Source: Microbacterium sp. SLBN-146 (GTDB taxonomy: Bacteria > Actinomycetota > Actinomycetes > Actinomycetales > Microbacteriaceae). Taken from it: 64,000 nt of DNA. The notes under the pieces were generated by a model that did no database searches, had not been told where the DNA came from, and saw only the letters and a program-made list of their open reading frames with translations. Below, in pieces: positions 35,354 through 44,544 of the stretch (position 1 is the first letter of the stretch; each line of letters opens with the position of its first letter). The stretch covers positions 2,046,001 through 2,110,000 of the forward strand of contig NZ_VFMR01000001.1 of the NCBI RefSeq assembly GCF_006715145.1, in the 5' to 3' direction. The position numbers and the translations under genes were made by a program.

Positions 35354-36948
35354 TCCGCCGTTCCCGCGCCCTGCGCGCAGCGCTCGCCGTCGCTGCCTTC
35401 GCCGTGGTCGCCTCTCTGATTCCCGGCAGCGCGACGGCCGCCAGCTCGTGGTACGCGATCGGCGGCAGCGGGTCGACCTGGTCCGAGAATGCGCTCAAGC
35501 AGTGGAGCGAGAACGCCAAGAACAACTACGGCATGACCGTCAACTTCAGTGGTCAGGGGTCGACGGCGGGGCGTACCGACTTCATCGCGGGCACCGTCGA
35601 CTTCGCCGTGAGCGAGATCCCGTTCCAGACGAGTCCACAGGACGGCTCGCTTCCCGAGCGGCCGAGCCGCGGATACGCCTACATGCCGATCGTCGCAGGC
35701 GGCACATCGTTCATGTACAACCTCAAGATCGGCGGCAAGAAGGTCACGAACCTCCGTCTCTCCGGCGAGGTCATCACGCGGATCTTCACCGGCGAGATCC
35801 GGAAGTGGAACGATCCGGCGATCCAGGCGGACAACCCGGGGCTCGCGATGCCCGACAAGAACATCACGCCCGTGGTCAGATCGGACGGTTCTGGCACGAG
35901 CGCGCAGTTCACGCTCTGGATGTCGAAGCAGTTCGGCAACATCTGGCCGCACGGCATGACATCTCAGTTCCCCACTCCTGCGAACGGCAAGGCACAGGCG
36001 CAGTCGATCGGCGTCGCCGGATACGTCAGCCAGGACTATGGCGAGGGCTCGATCACGTATGTCGAGTACTCCTACGCGATCAATGCCGGATTCCCGGTCG
36101 CGAAGGTTCTCAACCGTGCCGGCTACTACATCGAGCCGACGTCCAACTCGGTCGCCGTCGCACTCCTCGGCGCCCAGATCAACAATGACGCCAACTCGCC
36201 CGACTACCTGACACAGAATCTCGACAACGTCTACAACAACGCCGACGCACGTACCTACCCCCTGTCGAGCTACTCGTACATGATCGTCCCGACCAAGGTC
36301 GAGGGGATCTTCAATAACGAGAAGGGCAAGACCCTCGGTGCGTTCACGCGCTACGTCCTGTGCGACGGCCAGCAGTACGCGTCGCGGTTGGGGTACTCGC
36401 CCCTGCCGCTGAACCTCGTCCTCGCCGGTTCGGAGCAGATCAAGCGGATCCCCGGCGCCGGGGGCACCGGCATCGACATCAACAACTGCAAGAATCCGAC
36501 CTTCGCACCCGGCGACTCACCGGGGAGCAATCGTCTCGCCGCGTCGGCGCCGCAGCCCGCCGACTGCGACAAGCAGGGGCCGAACCAGTGCACGACGGGC
36601 ACGGCCGGCGCCATCGACGAGACCCCGATCACGGGCGGCGGAGCCGGAGGCGGGTCCACCGACGGTGCGGCAACCGGTGGTGGCGGCGGGGGAGCGGCCG
36701 CTGCCGGTCCGGATGCCGTCAGCGCGACGGGCGATGCCGTGTACGACGAGACCGGCGCGCTGATCTCGGGCGGGGGCGCGCTGGCGGGTGGTGCCGTCTC
36801 CAGTCCCTTCACCCTCGCGGCGGATGGCATGGGTGCCCCGCAATGGATGATGCTGGCAGCCGGCGTTCTCCTCCTCGCCGTGATCATCGCGCCCGTTTTC
36901 GTGGCGCGGGGTCGAGGCGGGACAAGAGGCTCCCCGCCGGCGAAGTAG
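35350..36948 (+). CDS. pstS: Membrane-anchored phosphate-binding protein (PstS-like)
   Basis: A 532-residue exported protein with signal peptide (residues ~1-31, SATAA). The PBP domain (~32-390) has the PstS motifs GSGSTWSENAL, VNFSGQGSTAGRTDFIAGTVDFAVSE and RSDGSGTSAQF. Instead of a lipobox it has a Gly/Ala-rich linker (~430-470) and a C-terminal helix with Arg-rich tail (MMLAAGVLLLAVIIAPVFV), so it is held to the membrane at its C-terminus. It is translationally coupled to pstA. A strong hairpin follows, ending this unit. Confidence 0.88.
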   Translation: MIRRSRALRAALAVAAFAVVASLIPGSATAASSWYAIGGSGSTWSENALKQWSENAKNNYGMTVNFSGQGSTAGRTDFIAGTVDFAVSEIPFQTSPQDGSLPERPSRGYAYMPIVAGGTSFMYNLKIGGKKVTNLRLSGEVITRIFTGEIRKWNDPAIQADNPGLAMPDKNITPVVRSDGSGTSAQFTLWMSKQFGNIWPHGMTSQFPTPANGKAQAQSIGVAGYVSQDYGEGSITYVEYSYAINAGFPVAKVLNRAGYYIEPTSNSVAVALLGAQINNDANSPDYLTQNLDNVYNNADARTYPLSSYSYMIVPTKVEGIFNNEKGKTLGAFTRYVLCDGQQYASRLGYSPLPLNLVLAGSEQIKRIPGAGGTGIDINNCKNPTFAPGDSPGSNRLAASAPQPADCDKQGPNQCTTGTAGAIDETPITGGGAGGGSTDGAATGGGGGGAAAAGPDAVSATGDAVYDETGALISGGGALAGGAVSSPFTLAADGMGAPQWMMLAAGVLLLAVIIAPVFVARGRGGTRGSPPAK

Positions 36949-36957
36949 GCCTGTGGG

Positions 36958-36996
36958 CGAAGAGCGGCACACGACAGACGTCGGTGCCGCTCTTCG
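36958..36996 (+). terminator. Perfect 13-bp hairpin after pstS
   Basis: CGAAGAGCGGCAC (36958-36970) pairs exactly with 36984-36996 across a 13-nt loop, 10 nt past the pstS stop. It separates pstC-A-S from the next unit. Confidence 0.7.
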
Positions 36997-37096
36997 GCGT
37001 TCGCCGGACCTCATGAGGGCTTTGCCTCGGGCCGGGAGAACCGGGGAGATCACGGGGGGTTCCGACTACCAGGCGGCGCGGTCGCGTTGGGCAGTT

Positions 37097-37136
37097 GTTC
37101 ATGGCGATTCCATCACCTGCCGTTTCGCTGTTACAC
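37097..37136 (+). promoter_or_regulatory. Candidate PHO box before the second surface/phosphate unit
   Basis: Starts of GTTCAT (37097), TTCCAT (37108), GCCGTTT (37119) and GTTACAC (37130) fall at exact 11-bp steps, the tandem-repeat layout of actinobacterial PhoP binding sites. It lies 24-63 bp before the GTG of the next gene. Confidence 0.4.
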
Positions 37137-37159
37137 GTTGCGCGATCTGGGGAGTGTCT

Positions 37160-39655
37160 GTGAAATCTGAAGCCGTTCGCCGAGGCGGCACGCTCCGGGC
37201 GATCTTCGTCGGGGTTGTCGTGATGGGAATCGTCCTCGTCGCGGGACTCGCTGTCGCTCCTGCCAGCCAGGCGGCAGTCGAAGACTCGTCGGCCGTCACC
37301 GTCACGGCGCAGGAGCAGGACCCCGACTGGAAGAACGCGCCGTTCCCCGATCTCGAACTGACGGTCTCGCAGACCACGGGTCTCGTCGATCAGGGCATCA
37401 CGCTGACCTGGAAGGGCGGAAAGCGCTCGGGCTTCCCGGACAGTCAGAACGCGGGATCGAACTTCCTCCAGATCATGCAGTGCTGGGGAGACGATCCCGC
37501 AGGGGGGCCCGATCGCACGACGTGCCAGTACGGTTCGACGTTGACGGCAGGCAACACGCGCGACAACTTCGTCCCTGCAGGCAGCGCGGCACCCGAGGAT
37601 GCCGCCTACACCGCCCCCGGGGCGGGTTCTTTCGGGTCGGACTACGTTTCGATCCCCTTCCGATCCGTCACGGGAACGACCGTTGCGAGCGTCGTCGACG
37701 GCAAGCAGAACGTCGCTGTCGATGTCAACACGAATGAGTTCTTCACGCGACTGTCCACCAACGAACTTCCCTGGGCGGGCACCGGCGCCGACGGCACCGG
37801 CCGCGTCGGATTCGAGCTGCAGACGGGGCTGCGGGCGCCCGGGCTGGGGTGCGGCGCGCCAACGGGAGACGGAGCTGATGCCGAGGGTCGGTCCTGCTGG
37901 CTCGTCGTCGTCCCGCGCGGCACGGCGGATGCCGGAGAGCAGGGAAACATCCTCTCCGGACTCTTCTGGAACAACTGGAAGCACAAGCTCGCCGTGAAGC
38001 TCGACTTCCGTGCGCTCGGTGTGAGGTGCCCGATCGGCGCCGCTGAACGACAGGTCGCCGGCAGCGAACTCGCATCCCACGCGATCGCGTCGTGGCAGCC
38101 GTCTTTGTGTTCCGTCGAGGACGGCTCGATCTACTCGCTCATCACGACGAACGAGTCCGACGCCCTCCTCGACGCGAATGTCCGCGATACGGCGAGTGCC
38201 CTCGCGCTGGCCAGTCGCTCGCTCGGCGACGCGGAAGCCGACCGGCTCCGGTACGCGCCCATCGGTCTTGCCGGTATCGCCGTCGGCTTCGCGATCGACC
38301 GGTCCCCACTCAGCACGGACGTCCCCGACGACGTTCGCAACCGTGCACGCCTGCCGTTCGAGCGCGTCAAGCTCACGCCGCGCCTCATCGCGAAGCTCCT
38401 GACGTACTCGTACCGCGATTCGCTCCCCGCGGGTGCCGACCGATCCCACATCGGCTACGTCGACAGCGCGAACCCCGGCGACAATCCGCGCAACGTGACG
38501 CGCGACCCCGACTTCCTCGCGATCAACGACGAGGAGTGGAAGTACCAGGGGCTGCAGAGTTCGGCCCTGGCGGATCTGCTGATCCCGCAGGGCCGATCGG
38601 ATGCCGCGTGGGCGGTGTGGCAGTACGTCATCGCCGACGATGAAGCCCGACGCTTCCTCGAGGGTGAGCCGGACCCGTGGGGAATGGTCGTCAATCCCTG
38701 GTTCGCGACGACCGCGGAAGAGAACCTGAGCGGAACCGCGCTCACACTCCCGCGCGACAACTTCCCCAAGGCGGACCCGATCGAAGTCCCTGCCGCCGGG
38801 GGAGCCGGGGCCATCAACCTCGTCACGTGGCGGCCCTACACGGGCGGCCTCGCGCAGAGCGCCGTCCTGACGCTCCGGGGGGACGGGCAGACGCTCGGGA
38901 CGTGGGACCCGAACTCGATCCCGCCGCGCTACGCGAAGAACCCTCGGGAGCTACCGGGCGGACAGCGCGTCGTCGGGCTCACCGACTGGGCGTCGGCGTC
39001 GCGGTATCAGGTGCTCACCGCCGAACTCCGCAATCCTGCAGGGCAGTTCGTGGCACCGACGACGGAGAGTCTCGAAGCCGCCGCGGCGGCGATGACGCGG
39101 GATCCGCAGCAGGATCAGGTCGTCGCGCTCGACCCGCGGTCGGCCGAGGCCAAAGCGGCGACGTCGGCCTACCCACTCGCGATGCCGGTCTACGCCGCCT
39201 CCCGGGTCGACCTTCCCGACGCCGACCTGCGTGGTTCCTTCGCTCAGTTCATCCGCTACGCCGTCGGTCCCGGGCAGGAGCCCGGCGAAGGTCTCGGCCA
39301 ACTCCCGAGCGGCTACGCGCCGATCCCCGAGTCGTGGCGAGACCAGGCGCTCGCGGCTGCGGCAGCGATCGAGACCGGTCCGGTACCGACCACCTCGCCT
39401 GCTCCCGTGCCGCCGACCGCGGTCTCCCTCCCGGCCGGACAGGGCGCCGCCGCGGGCACGGTGCCGCCCGCCGCGACCGCGGCCGTCGTCGGTCAGCCCG
39501 CCGCCGAGGGAGACGCCGTCACGGTGCTGTCCGGCCCGCCCTCCGCACCGGACGCCGATCTCGGCGCGTTCGGGGCCGTCGTTCCCCTGAGCGCCGGGGC
39601 CGGCGTCGCCGCCACGGCCGTCGCGCTCGTCTTCTCGCGTCGCAGAGTCATCTGA
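37160..39655 (+). CDS. Large secreted, membrane-anchored PBP-like protein
   Basis: An 831-residue exported protein. A signal sequence (residues ~10-36, APASQAA) leads to a large extracytoplasmic part. Around 430-560 it resembles PstS-type phosphate-binding proteins (LTPRLIAKLLTYSYRD, then DPDFLAINDEEWKYQG). A Pro/Ala-rich linker (~745-800) and one C-terminal helix with RRR anchor it. Length is about twice a normal PstS. GTG 37160 has GGGGAG 5 bases upstream; the long frame upstream is probably not translated. It heads a second unit after the pstS terminator. The ligand is unknown, phosphate being the best guess. Confidence 0.75.
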   Translation: MKSEAVRRGGTLRAIFVGVVVMGIVLVAGLAVAPASQAAVEDSSAVTVTAQEQDPDWKNAPFPDLELTVSQTTGLVDQGITLTWKGGKRSGFPDSQNAGSNFLQIMQCWGDDPAGGPDRTTCQYGSTLTAGNTRDNFVPAGSAAPEDAAYTAPGAGSFGSDYVSIPFRSVTGTTVASVVDGKQNVAVDVNTNEFFTRLSTNELPWAGTGADGTGRVGFELQTGLRAPGLGCGAPTGDGADAEGRSCWLVVVPRGTADAGEQGNILSGLFWNNWKHKLAVKLDFRALGVRCPIGAAERQVAGSELASHAIASWQPSLCSVEDGSIYSLITTNESDALLDANVRDTASALALASRSLGDAEADRLRYAPIGLAGIAVGFAIDRSPLSTDVPDDVRNRARLPFERVKLTPRLIAKLLTYSYRDSLPAGADRSHIGYVDSANPGDNPRNVTRDPDFLAINDEEWKYQGLQSSALADLLIPQGRSDAAWAVWQYVIADDEARRFLEGEPDPWGMVVNPWFATTAEENLSGTALTLPRDNFPKADPIEVPAAGGAGAINLVTWRPYTGGLAQSAVLTLRGDGQTLGTWDPNSIPPRYAKNPRELPGGQRVVGLTDWASASRYQVLTAELRNPAGQFVAPTTESLEAAAAAMTRDPQQDQVVALDPRSAEAKAATSAYPLAMPVYAASRVDLPDADLRGSFAQFIRYAVGPGQEPGEGLGQLPSGYAPIPESWRDQALAAAAAIETGPVPTTSPAPVPPTAVSLPAGQGAAAGTVPPAATAAVVGQPAAEGDAVTVLSGPPSAPDADLGAFGAVVPLSAGAGVAATAVALVFSRRRVI

Positions 39656-39714
39656 CGCCGCTCCACGACTCACTCCTCCGCACCATCACCCCACCCAACA
39701 AGACAGGGAAACGC

Positions 39715-40902
39715 ATGAAACTCTCCAGGAAGCTCATCGCGGCCGGTGCCGCACTGGGCATCGCCGTCGCCGGTGTCGTGGCAGCTGCCCCGGCCAACGC
39801 GGAACCCGTTTCGGACAGCTACGTGCTGGTCGGGTCGGACACGCTGCAGGACATCGGGAACGCCCTCGCCAACGGAAGCCGCAACAACCCCGCCAACGCG
39901 CTCGTGCGTGTCACGGCCGGCGCGACGCGCATCGGCTCGTTCGATGCCTTCGGCTCCGCGGTCATCCAGACCAAGGAGAACGGTCCGTACTTCCCGCGCC
40001 CGAACGGCTCGGGCGCAGGCGTCAACGCTCTCATCGCCTCCATCAACAACACGACGTACCTGACCAGCGCCAGCCCGATCGGCGGCCAGGTCGACATCGC
40101 GCGGTCATCGTCGAGCGCCGGCTCGAACGCCAACGCCGCCGGCGATCTGCTGTACGTCCCGTTCGGCCGCGATGCCCTCGGCTACATCTACCGTGTCGAC
40201 CCGGCATGGAGCCAGAGCACGAAGGACGCCTTCGCGGCATTGAGCTTCGCGCAGATCAAGGACATCTACGAGGGCAACGTCACCACGATCGGTGGACAGA
40301 CGGTTCGTCCGCGTCTGCCGCAGTCGGCGTCGGGCACGCGCTCCTCGTTCATCAGCAAGATGGGTCTCACGGGGTCGCCCTCCACCGTCCCCGCTGCCGA
40401 CAACACGCCTCAGGGACCGCCGGAGAACGACGCGACCGTCCTCACGCAGCCCGGCGAGATCATCCCCTTCTCCGCGGCGAACTGGGTCGCACAGGCCAAC
40501 GGTGCATCGGCGACCAACACGACCACGACGGCGAACGTGTCCTACGGCAACGCGGACGGCCTGACGCCCTTCACGGTCTCGTCCGGCAAGCTCGTTCCCG
40601 GAGCGGCCTACTACGCCTCGACCTGGGGTCGCGACACGTACCTCGTCGTCGAGTACGCCCGCACCGTTGCCACCTACCCGTCGGGCCCCAACGCGGGTCA
40701 GCCGAACCCCCGCTACGACGCGAAGCTCACGGCGCTGGTCAACCCCACGGGTGCCGGCCAGACGAGCCTCGTCACGAACGCCGCCAGCGGCTCCAGCGTC
40801 GGCGCCGTCAAGCGCTCGTACGGCTTCCTGGCTCCCGCGAGCACGACTCCGGTCCGCTCGCACCCCAACGTCTACGCCGACTCGGTGTGGCCGGGCGTCT
40901 GA
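39715..40902 (+). CDS. Secreted PstS-like substrate-binding protein
   Basis: A 395-residue protein with a Sec signal peptide (AAPANAEP, cleavage near residue 29) and no lipobox or anchor. The mature start YVLVGSDTLQDIGNALAN, plus VDIARSSSSAG, LYVPFGRDALGYIYRVDP and LPQSASGTRSSF, match phosphate-binding-like proteins of actinobacteria. It lies 59 bp after the large PBP-like gene and 37 bp before the WxL-like gene, with a GGGAA ribosome site. It may shuttle ligand across the wall to the anchored PstS. Confidence 0.78.
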   Translation: MKLSRKLIAAGAALGIAVAGVVAAAPANAEPVSDSYVLVGSDTLQDIGNALANGSRNNPANALVRVTAGATRIGSFDAFGSAVIQTKENGPYFPRPNGSGAGVNALIASINNTTYLTSASPIGGQVDIARSSSSAGSNANAAGDLLYVPFGRDALGYIYRVDPAWSQSTKDAFAALSFAQIKDIYEGNVTTIGGQTVRPRLPQSASGTRSSFISKMGLTGSPSTVPAADNTPQGPPENDATVLTQPGEIIPFSAANWVAQANGASATNTTTTANVSYGNADGLTPFTVSSGKLVPGAAYYASTWGRDTYLVVEYARTVATYPSGPNAGQPNPRYDAKLTALVNPTGAGQTSLVTNAASGSSVGAVKRSYGFLAPASTTPVRSHPNVYADSVWPGV

Positions 40903-40939
40903 ACTGTCTCGAACTGAATACCGGAAAGGAATTCACTCA

Positions 40940-42514
40940 ATGAACGTCTCCATCAAGAAGCGCGTCCTCGTCGGGGTGGCCGCCATGGCCGCGCTCGGCC
41001 TGGTTCTCGCGCCCGCGACGGCTGCCACCGCAGCCCCGCTCGACAACGGCTCGGAGTTCCCGATCTACCTCGTGGATGCCGACACCGAAACGACCATCGC
41101 AGGGCAGACCCTGCAGTGGGACTCCGTCGTGTCCGCTGTCGCCAACCTCGAGAGCCCCTACGACCGCTTCCCCGCGAGCCTCGACGCGACCGGCGTGAAG
41201 TACTTCATCTCCGCTCCCGGCGAAGAGCTCACGCAGGCGCAGTGGTACGGCACGCGTACCGGTTCGCTCGACACCACCGACAAGACCAACGGCCTGAGCT
41301 ACATGCCGCTGAACACGTTCGGCGACGGCGACCGCGCGGGTGACGTCAGCGAGGTGCAGATCAACGGCGGTACCTTCAGCCTGGGCTTCGTCTACACGAA
41401 GGAGAACGGCAACCAGATCGCCAGCCGCAAGGGCGCCTGGTTCACGATCACGGTCGCAGCGGGCGGCAGCTGGACGTTCACCGAGCCGGTGCCCGTCCAG
41501 GGCGACGAGGCGCCGCAGATCACGACGCAGCCGTCCGACACGACGGTCTCCGCAGGTGCGGATGCCACGTTCACGGCCGCGGCGTCGGGTTCGCCGGCGC
41601 CGACGGTCGCATGGCAGTCGTCGACGAACGGCACCACCTGGACCGCCGTGGCGGGTGCGACGACCGCGACGCTGACCGTTCCGGCGACGACCGTCGCACA
41701 GTCGGGCACGCAGTACCGCGCCGTCTTCACGAACTCGGCCGGCACGGTCGAGTCCGACGCGGCAACTCTCACGGTCAACCGGACGGCACCCACGGAGCCG
41801 ACCGGATCCGACGCGGGCAACGTCGTCATCGAGGCCCCGGCCGAGGGCGAGTCCACGATCACGGTTTCCGCGGGAATCGCGAACGCCAACAAGACGCTGA
41901 CGGCGTGGGCGTGGTCGACCCCGACCAACCTCGGTCAGGTGACGACGGACGCGTCCGGTGACGCCGAGGTCGACATCTCGGGTCTCCCCGCCGGCACCCA
42001 CACGATCGCGCTCGCGGAGTCGGACTTCACCGTCGTCGCGTGGGGCACGATCGAGATCGCGTCGCAGGTCGGCGACCCGATCGCCGGCGACGTCGACCTG
42101 TCGGCGACGGTCACGGCGAGCGACCTCTGGGCCCTCCAGGGTGTCCCCGCCGCGATCGACTTCGGTGCGGTGAAGCGCAACGCGACGGCTACGCAGGCGC
42201 TCGGCGCCGTCAAGGTCGTCGACGACCGCGCCGAGCTCACGGGCTGGTCGCTGGATGCCACGTGGGAGGACTTCGTCTCGGGCACCGATGAGATCCCGGC
42301 CTCCGCGCTGACGATCGCGGCGAAGCCCGCTGCCGGCAGCACGCTCCTGGACGGCATCACGATCGGCACGGGTACCAACCTTGCTCAGAGCACGGCGGTC
42401 TCGACCCTCGAGGAGGGCGCTCTCTTCGACGCCGACCTCACCTTCACGGCGCCCAAGGACGCCAAGGTCGGCGAGTACCACTCGACGCTGACCATCACGC
42501 TCACCTCCAAGTGA
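40940..42514 (+). CDS. Secreted Ig-like protein with WxL-like C-terminal domain
   Basis: A 524-residue exported protein (signal peptide to ~residue 32, ATAATAAP). It has an N-terminal domain of unknown type (~33-190), an Ig-like domain (~192-282; PQITTQPSDTTVSAGADATF ... VFTNSAGTVESDAATLTV), another beta domain (~295-375) and a C-terminal ~140 residues (DVDLSATVTASDLWALQGVP to YHSTLTITLTSK) that resembles WxL cell-wall-binding domains. There is no LPxTG or anchor helix, so attachment would be non-covalent, through WxL-DUF916 pairing with the next gene's product. GGAAAGGA lies 9 bases before the ATG. Confidence 0.7.
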   Translation: MNVSIKKRVLVGVAAMAALGLVLAPATAATAAPLDNGSEFPIYLVDADTETTIAGQTLQWDSVVSAVANLESPYDRFPASLDATGVKYFISAPGEELTQAQWYGTRTGSLDTTDKTNGLSYMPLNTFGDGDRAGDVSEVQINGGTFSLGFVYTKENGNQIASRKGAWFTITVAAGGSWTFTEPVPVQGDEAPQITTQPSDTTVSAGADATFTAAASGSPAPTVAWQSSTNGTTWTAVAGATTATLTVPATTVAQSGTQYRAVFTNSAGTVESDAATLTVNRTAPTEPTGSDAGNVVIEAPAEGESTITVSAGIANANKTLTAWAWSTPTNLGQVTTDASGDAEVDISGLPAGTHTIALAESDFTVVAWGTIEIASQVGDPIAGDVDLSATVTASDLWALQGVPAAIDFGAVKRNATATQALGAVKVVDDRAELTGWSLDATWEDFVSGTDEIPASALTIAAKPAAGSTLLDGITIGTGTNLAQSTAVSTLEEGALFDADLTFTAPKDAKVGEYHSTLTITLTSK

Positions 42515-42544
42515 GCCTGTCCGGCGCCGCCGGATGACAGGAAC

Positions 42545-42580
42545 CCTGGTGGGGAGGCCGCGTGCGGCCTCCCCACCAGG
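42545..42580 (+). terminator. Perfect 17-bp hairpin terminator inside the cluster
   Basis: CCTGGTGGGGAGGCCGC (42545-42561) pairs exactly with 42564-42580 with only two bases between. It starts 30 nt after the WxL-like gene and is the strongest hairpin in the window, ending the second unit. Confidence 0.85.
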
Positions 42581-42640
42581 CGTCTTGCCCGGAGCATCCG
42601 GCATCCGTGACATTCTCCGGAGTGGTCCTGCTCACTCCGT

Positions 42641-42666
42641 GTTCATCTGCGCTCTGCGCGTTCTTC
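42641..42666 (+). promoter_or_regulatory. GTTCAT motifs before the third unit
   Basis: GTTCATC (42641) and GTTCTTC (42660) precede the DUF916-like gene by 49 and 30 bp. They echo the motifs before the other two units, but the 19-bp spacing is not that of a classical PHO box. Confidence 0.25.
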
Positions 42667-42689
42667 CTCCTGGTCTGGGGAGATGGAGC

Positions 42690-43817
42690 GTGTCTTCTTC
42701 ACCCACCCGACGGAGCGGGCGCATCGCGAAGGCGTTCGGCGCAGTCCTGCTCGTCGGCACGCTTCTCACGGTGCCGCTCCTCACCGCGCACCCCGCGACC
42801 GCATCGACGGTCGACGATCCCGAAGGGGCGGGGACGGTCAGCGTCTCGGGGCGACCCGCGGATGCCGAAGGGCGCCCTGACGGGCGGACGCGCTTCAGCT
42901 ACGCAGCCGATCCGGGTCAGACCGTCACCGATCGGTTCCTCGTCGGAAACCGTGGCTCCGCGCGCCAGGACTTCACCGTCTACGGCACCGACGCGTTCAA
43001 TTCGCCCGACGGGGGTTTCGCCCTCCTCTCCACGTCGGAGGAGCCGGTCGCCATCGGCGCATGGACGCGATTCGAGAACGGCGAACCCCGGATCCAGTTC
43101 TCCCTCGAGCCCGGCGAGGTGCGCGTCCTGCCGTTCACGATCGACTTCCCCGCCGAAGCAACGCCCGGCGACCACGTCGGCGGCATCGTCGCGTCGGTCG
43201 TCGAAGCGGGCACGCAGGTGAACGTCGATCGTCGTGTCGCGACCGCCGTCTACGCGCGGGTCTCCGGCGAGCTTCAGCCCAGACTCGTCGTGAGCGAGTT
43301 CGAGGCGACGCATGTCGGCGACTGGTGGAATCCGTTCTCCGGGTCGGTCCTGATCAGGTACACGGTCGAGAATCCCGGCAATGTCGCTCTCGCGGCGAAC
43401 GTCACGATGGGCGTCGATACGTGGTTCGGTATCCCTGCGACGCAGGCGCAGGGCGGGAGCGTTCCCGACATCCTTCCCGGCAATTCAGCCGCGTTCGAGT
43501 TCGAGGCGGGCGGCGTCGCGCAGTGGCTCTACCTTCTCGCGCACGTGCGCCTCAACCCCTTCGTCGACGACCCGGACACCGCCAAGCAGCTGCCTGTTCC
43601 CGCCACGACACGCGACGTCGTCACGTGGGCCGTGCCGTGGACGGTCCTCATCCTGATCGTCCTCGCAGCGGGAATCGCTGCCGCTGTCTGGTGGAAGCGC
43701 CGCCGCGACGATGAGTACGCGCGCGAGTGGCTGGAGAAGACGCAGAGCGAGGCGCGGGCAGCCGCGCAGCGCGAGGTGGAACTCGTCGCAGCGGGCAAGG
43801 CGCCGACGAATGACTAG
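42690..43817 (+). CDS. DUF916/WxL-interacting-type membrane protein
   Basis: A 375-residue exported protein: signal peptide (residues ~10-40), a beta-rich domain with FSYAADPGQTVTDRFLVGNR, DFTVYGTDAF and LPFTIDFPAEATPGDHVGGIVAS as in DUF916 proteins, a second beta domain (RLVVSEFEATHVGDWWNPFS, YTVENPGNVALAANVTM), one helix (~305-328) and a basic, Glu-rich cytoplasmic tail. In Firmicutes such proteins hold WxL proteins and peptidoglycan. GTG 42690 has GGGGAG 7 bases upstream. It overlaps the next gene. Confidence 0.75.
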   Translation: MSSSPTRRSGRIAKAFGAVLLVGTLLTVPLLTAHPATASTVDDPEGAGTVSVSGRPADAEGRPDGRTRFSYAADPGQTVTDRFLVGNRGSARQDFTVYGTDAFNSPDGGFALLSTSEEPVAIGAWTRFENGEPRIQFSLEPGEVRVLPFTIDFPAEATPGDHVGGIVASVVEAGTQVNVDRRVATAVYARVSGELQPRLVVSEFEATHVGDWWNPFSGSVLIRYTVENPGNVALAANVTMGVDTWFGIPATQAQGGSVPDILPGNSAAFEFEAGGVAQWLYLLAHVRLNPFVDDPDTAKQLPVPATTRDVVTWAVPWTVLILIVLAAGIAAAVWWKRRRDDEYAREWLEKTQSEARAAAQREVELVAAGKAPTND

Positions 43818-44544
43818 CCCTCCTCGGCCGAGCACGAGGCGAGCGCGGAGCGGACTCGTCGTGGTCGCCCTCGTCGCCTCATGGATGCTGGCGGGCGGCG
43901 TCATGGTCTGGGGTGCCGCGGCGGCCTCCGCATCCGACATCGCCGTCGACATCGTCGACGACACGGCGACGCCCGCGCCGTCGGCGCCTGCCCCGGCGCC
44001 GCAGGCGTCGTCCGGACCCGGCGGGGGATCGGGTTCGGGATACTCCGGCAGCACCTCCAGCCCTGTGCCCGTGTCGACGCCGATTCCCGTCGACACGGCC
44101 CCGCCGGGCGAGCGCATCATGTTCGTCGTCAGCGGTCTGACGGCGGTGGGACATCCGTCGGCGAATCCGCTCGCGGGCGGACGGGTGACGGCCGAGGTGA
44201 CGGTCCAGAACCTCACGGGCGAGGCCCTCGACGCGTCGGTGGACTTCCGCGTGGACGACATCTTCGGCAACGAGCTCGCCTCGCTGAGCGATGTCCCGAT
44301 CGGGAACCTCCTTTCCGGTGATCGGCGAACGATCGACGTGGACCTCGGTGACGTCCGCATCTCGGGTCTCGTCCACGTCAGCGCAACCGTGACACCGCCG
44401 TCGCAGGTGGGTGACCTGGAGCTTTCGCCGGTGAAGCGCGACGCGTGGACGATGCTCCCGTCCTGGTACGCGGTCGGCTTCCTCCTCGCGACGGCGGCGA
44501 GCCTCGCGACGTGGGCGTACCTCAGGTACGGGAGGAAGCTGTGA
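43810..44544 (+). CDS. Small membrane-anchored surface protein
   Basis: A 244-residue protein with N-terminal signal (residues ~14-42), a Ser/Pro/Gly-rich linker (~55-95), a beta domain of ~100 residues (FVVSGLTAVGHPSANPLAGG; VTVQNLTGEALDASVDFRVD) and a C-terminal helix (~217-236) ending RYGRKL. No family was recognised with certainty. The beta domain looks like the second domain of the DUF916 protein upstream. It overlaps both neighbours (8 bp and 4 bp), so the three proteins are probably made in matched amounts and may form a complex. Confidence 0.7.
   Translation: MTSPPRPSTRRARSGLVVVALVASWMLAGGVMVWGAAAASASDIAVDIVDDTATPAPSAPAPAPQASSGPGGGSGSGYSGSTSSPVPVSTPIPVDTAPPGERIMFVVSGLTAVGHPSANPLAGGRVTAEVTVQNLTGEALDASVDFRVDDIFGNELASLSDVPIGNLLSGDRRTIDVDLGDVRISGLVHVSATVTPPSQVGDLELSPVKRDAWTMLPSWYAVGFLLATAASLATWAYLRYGRKL

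Noticed and set aside
36953..37159. N-terminal extension of the 831-aa protein starting near 36953
   Set aside because: The extra 69 residues run through a terminator hairpin and the PHO-like repeats and have no signal-peptide character; GTG 37160 has a good ribosome site.
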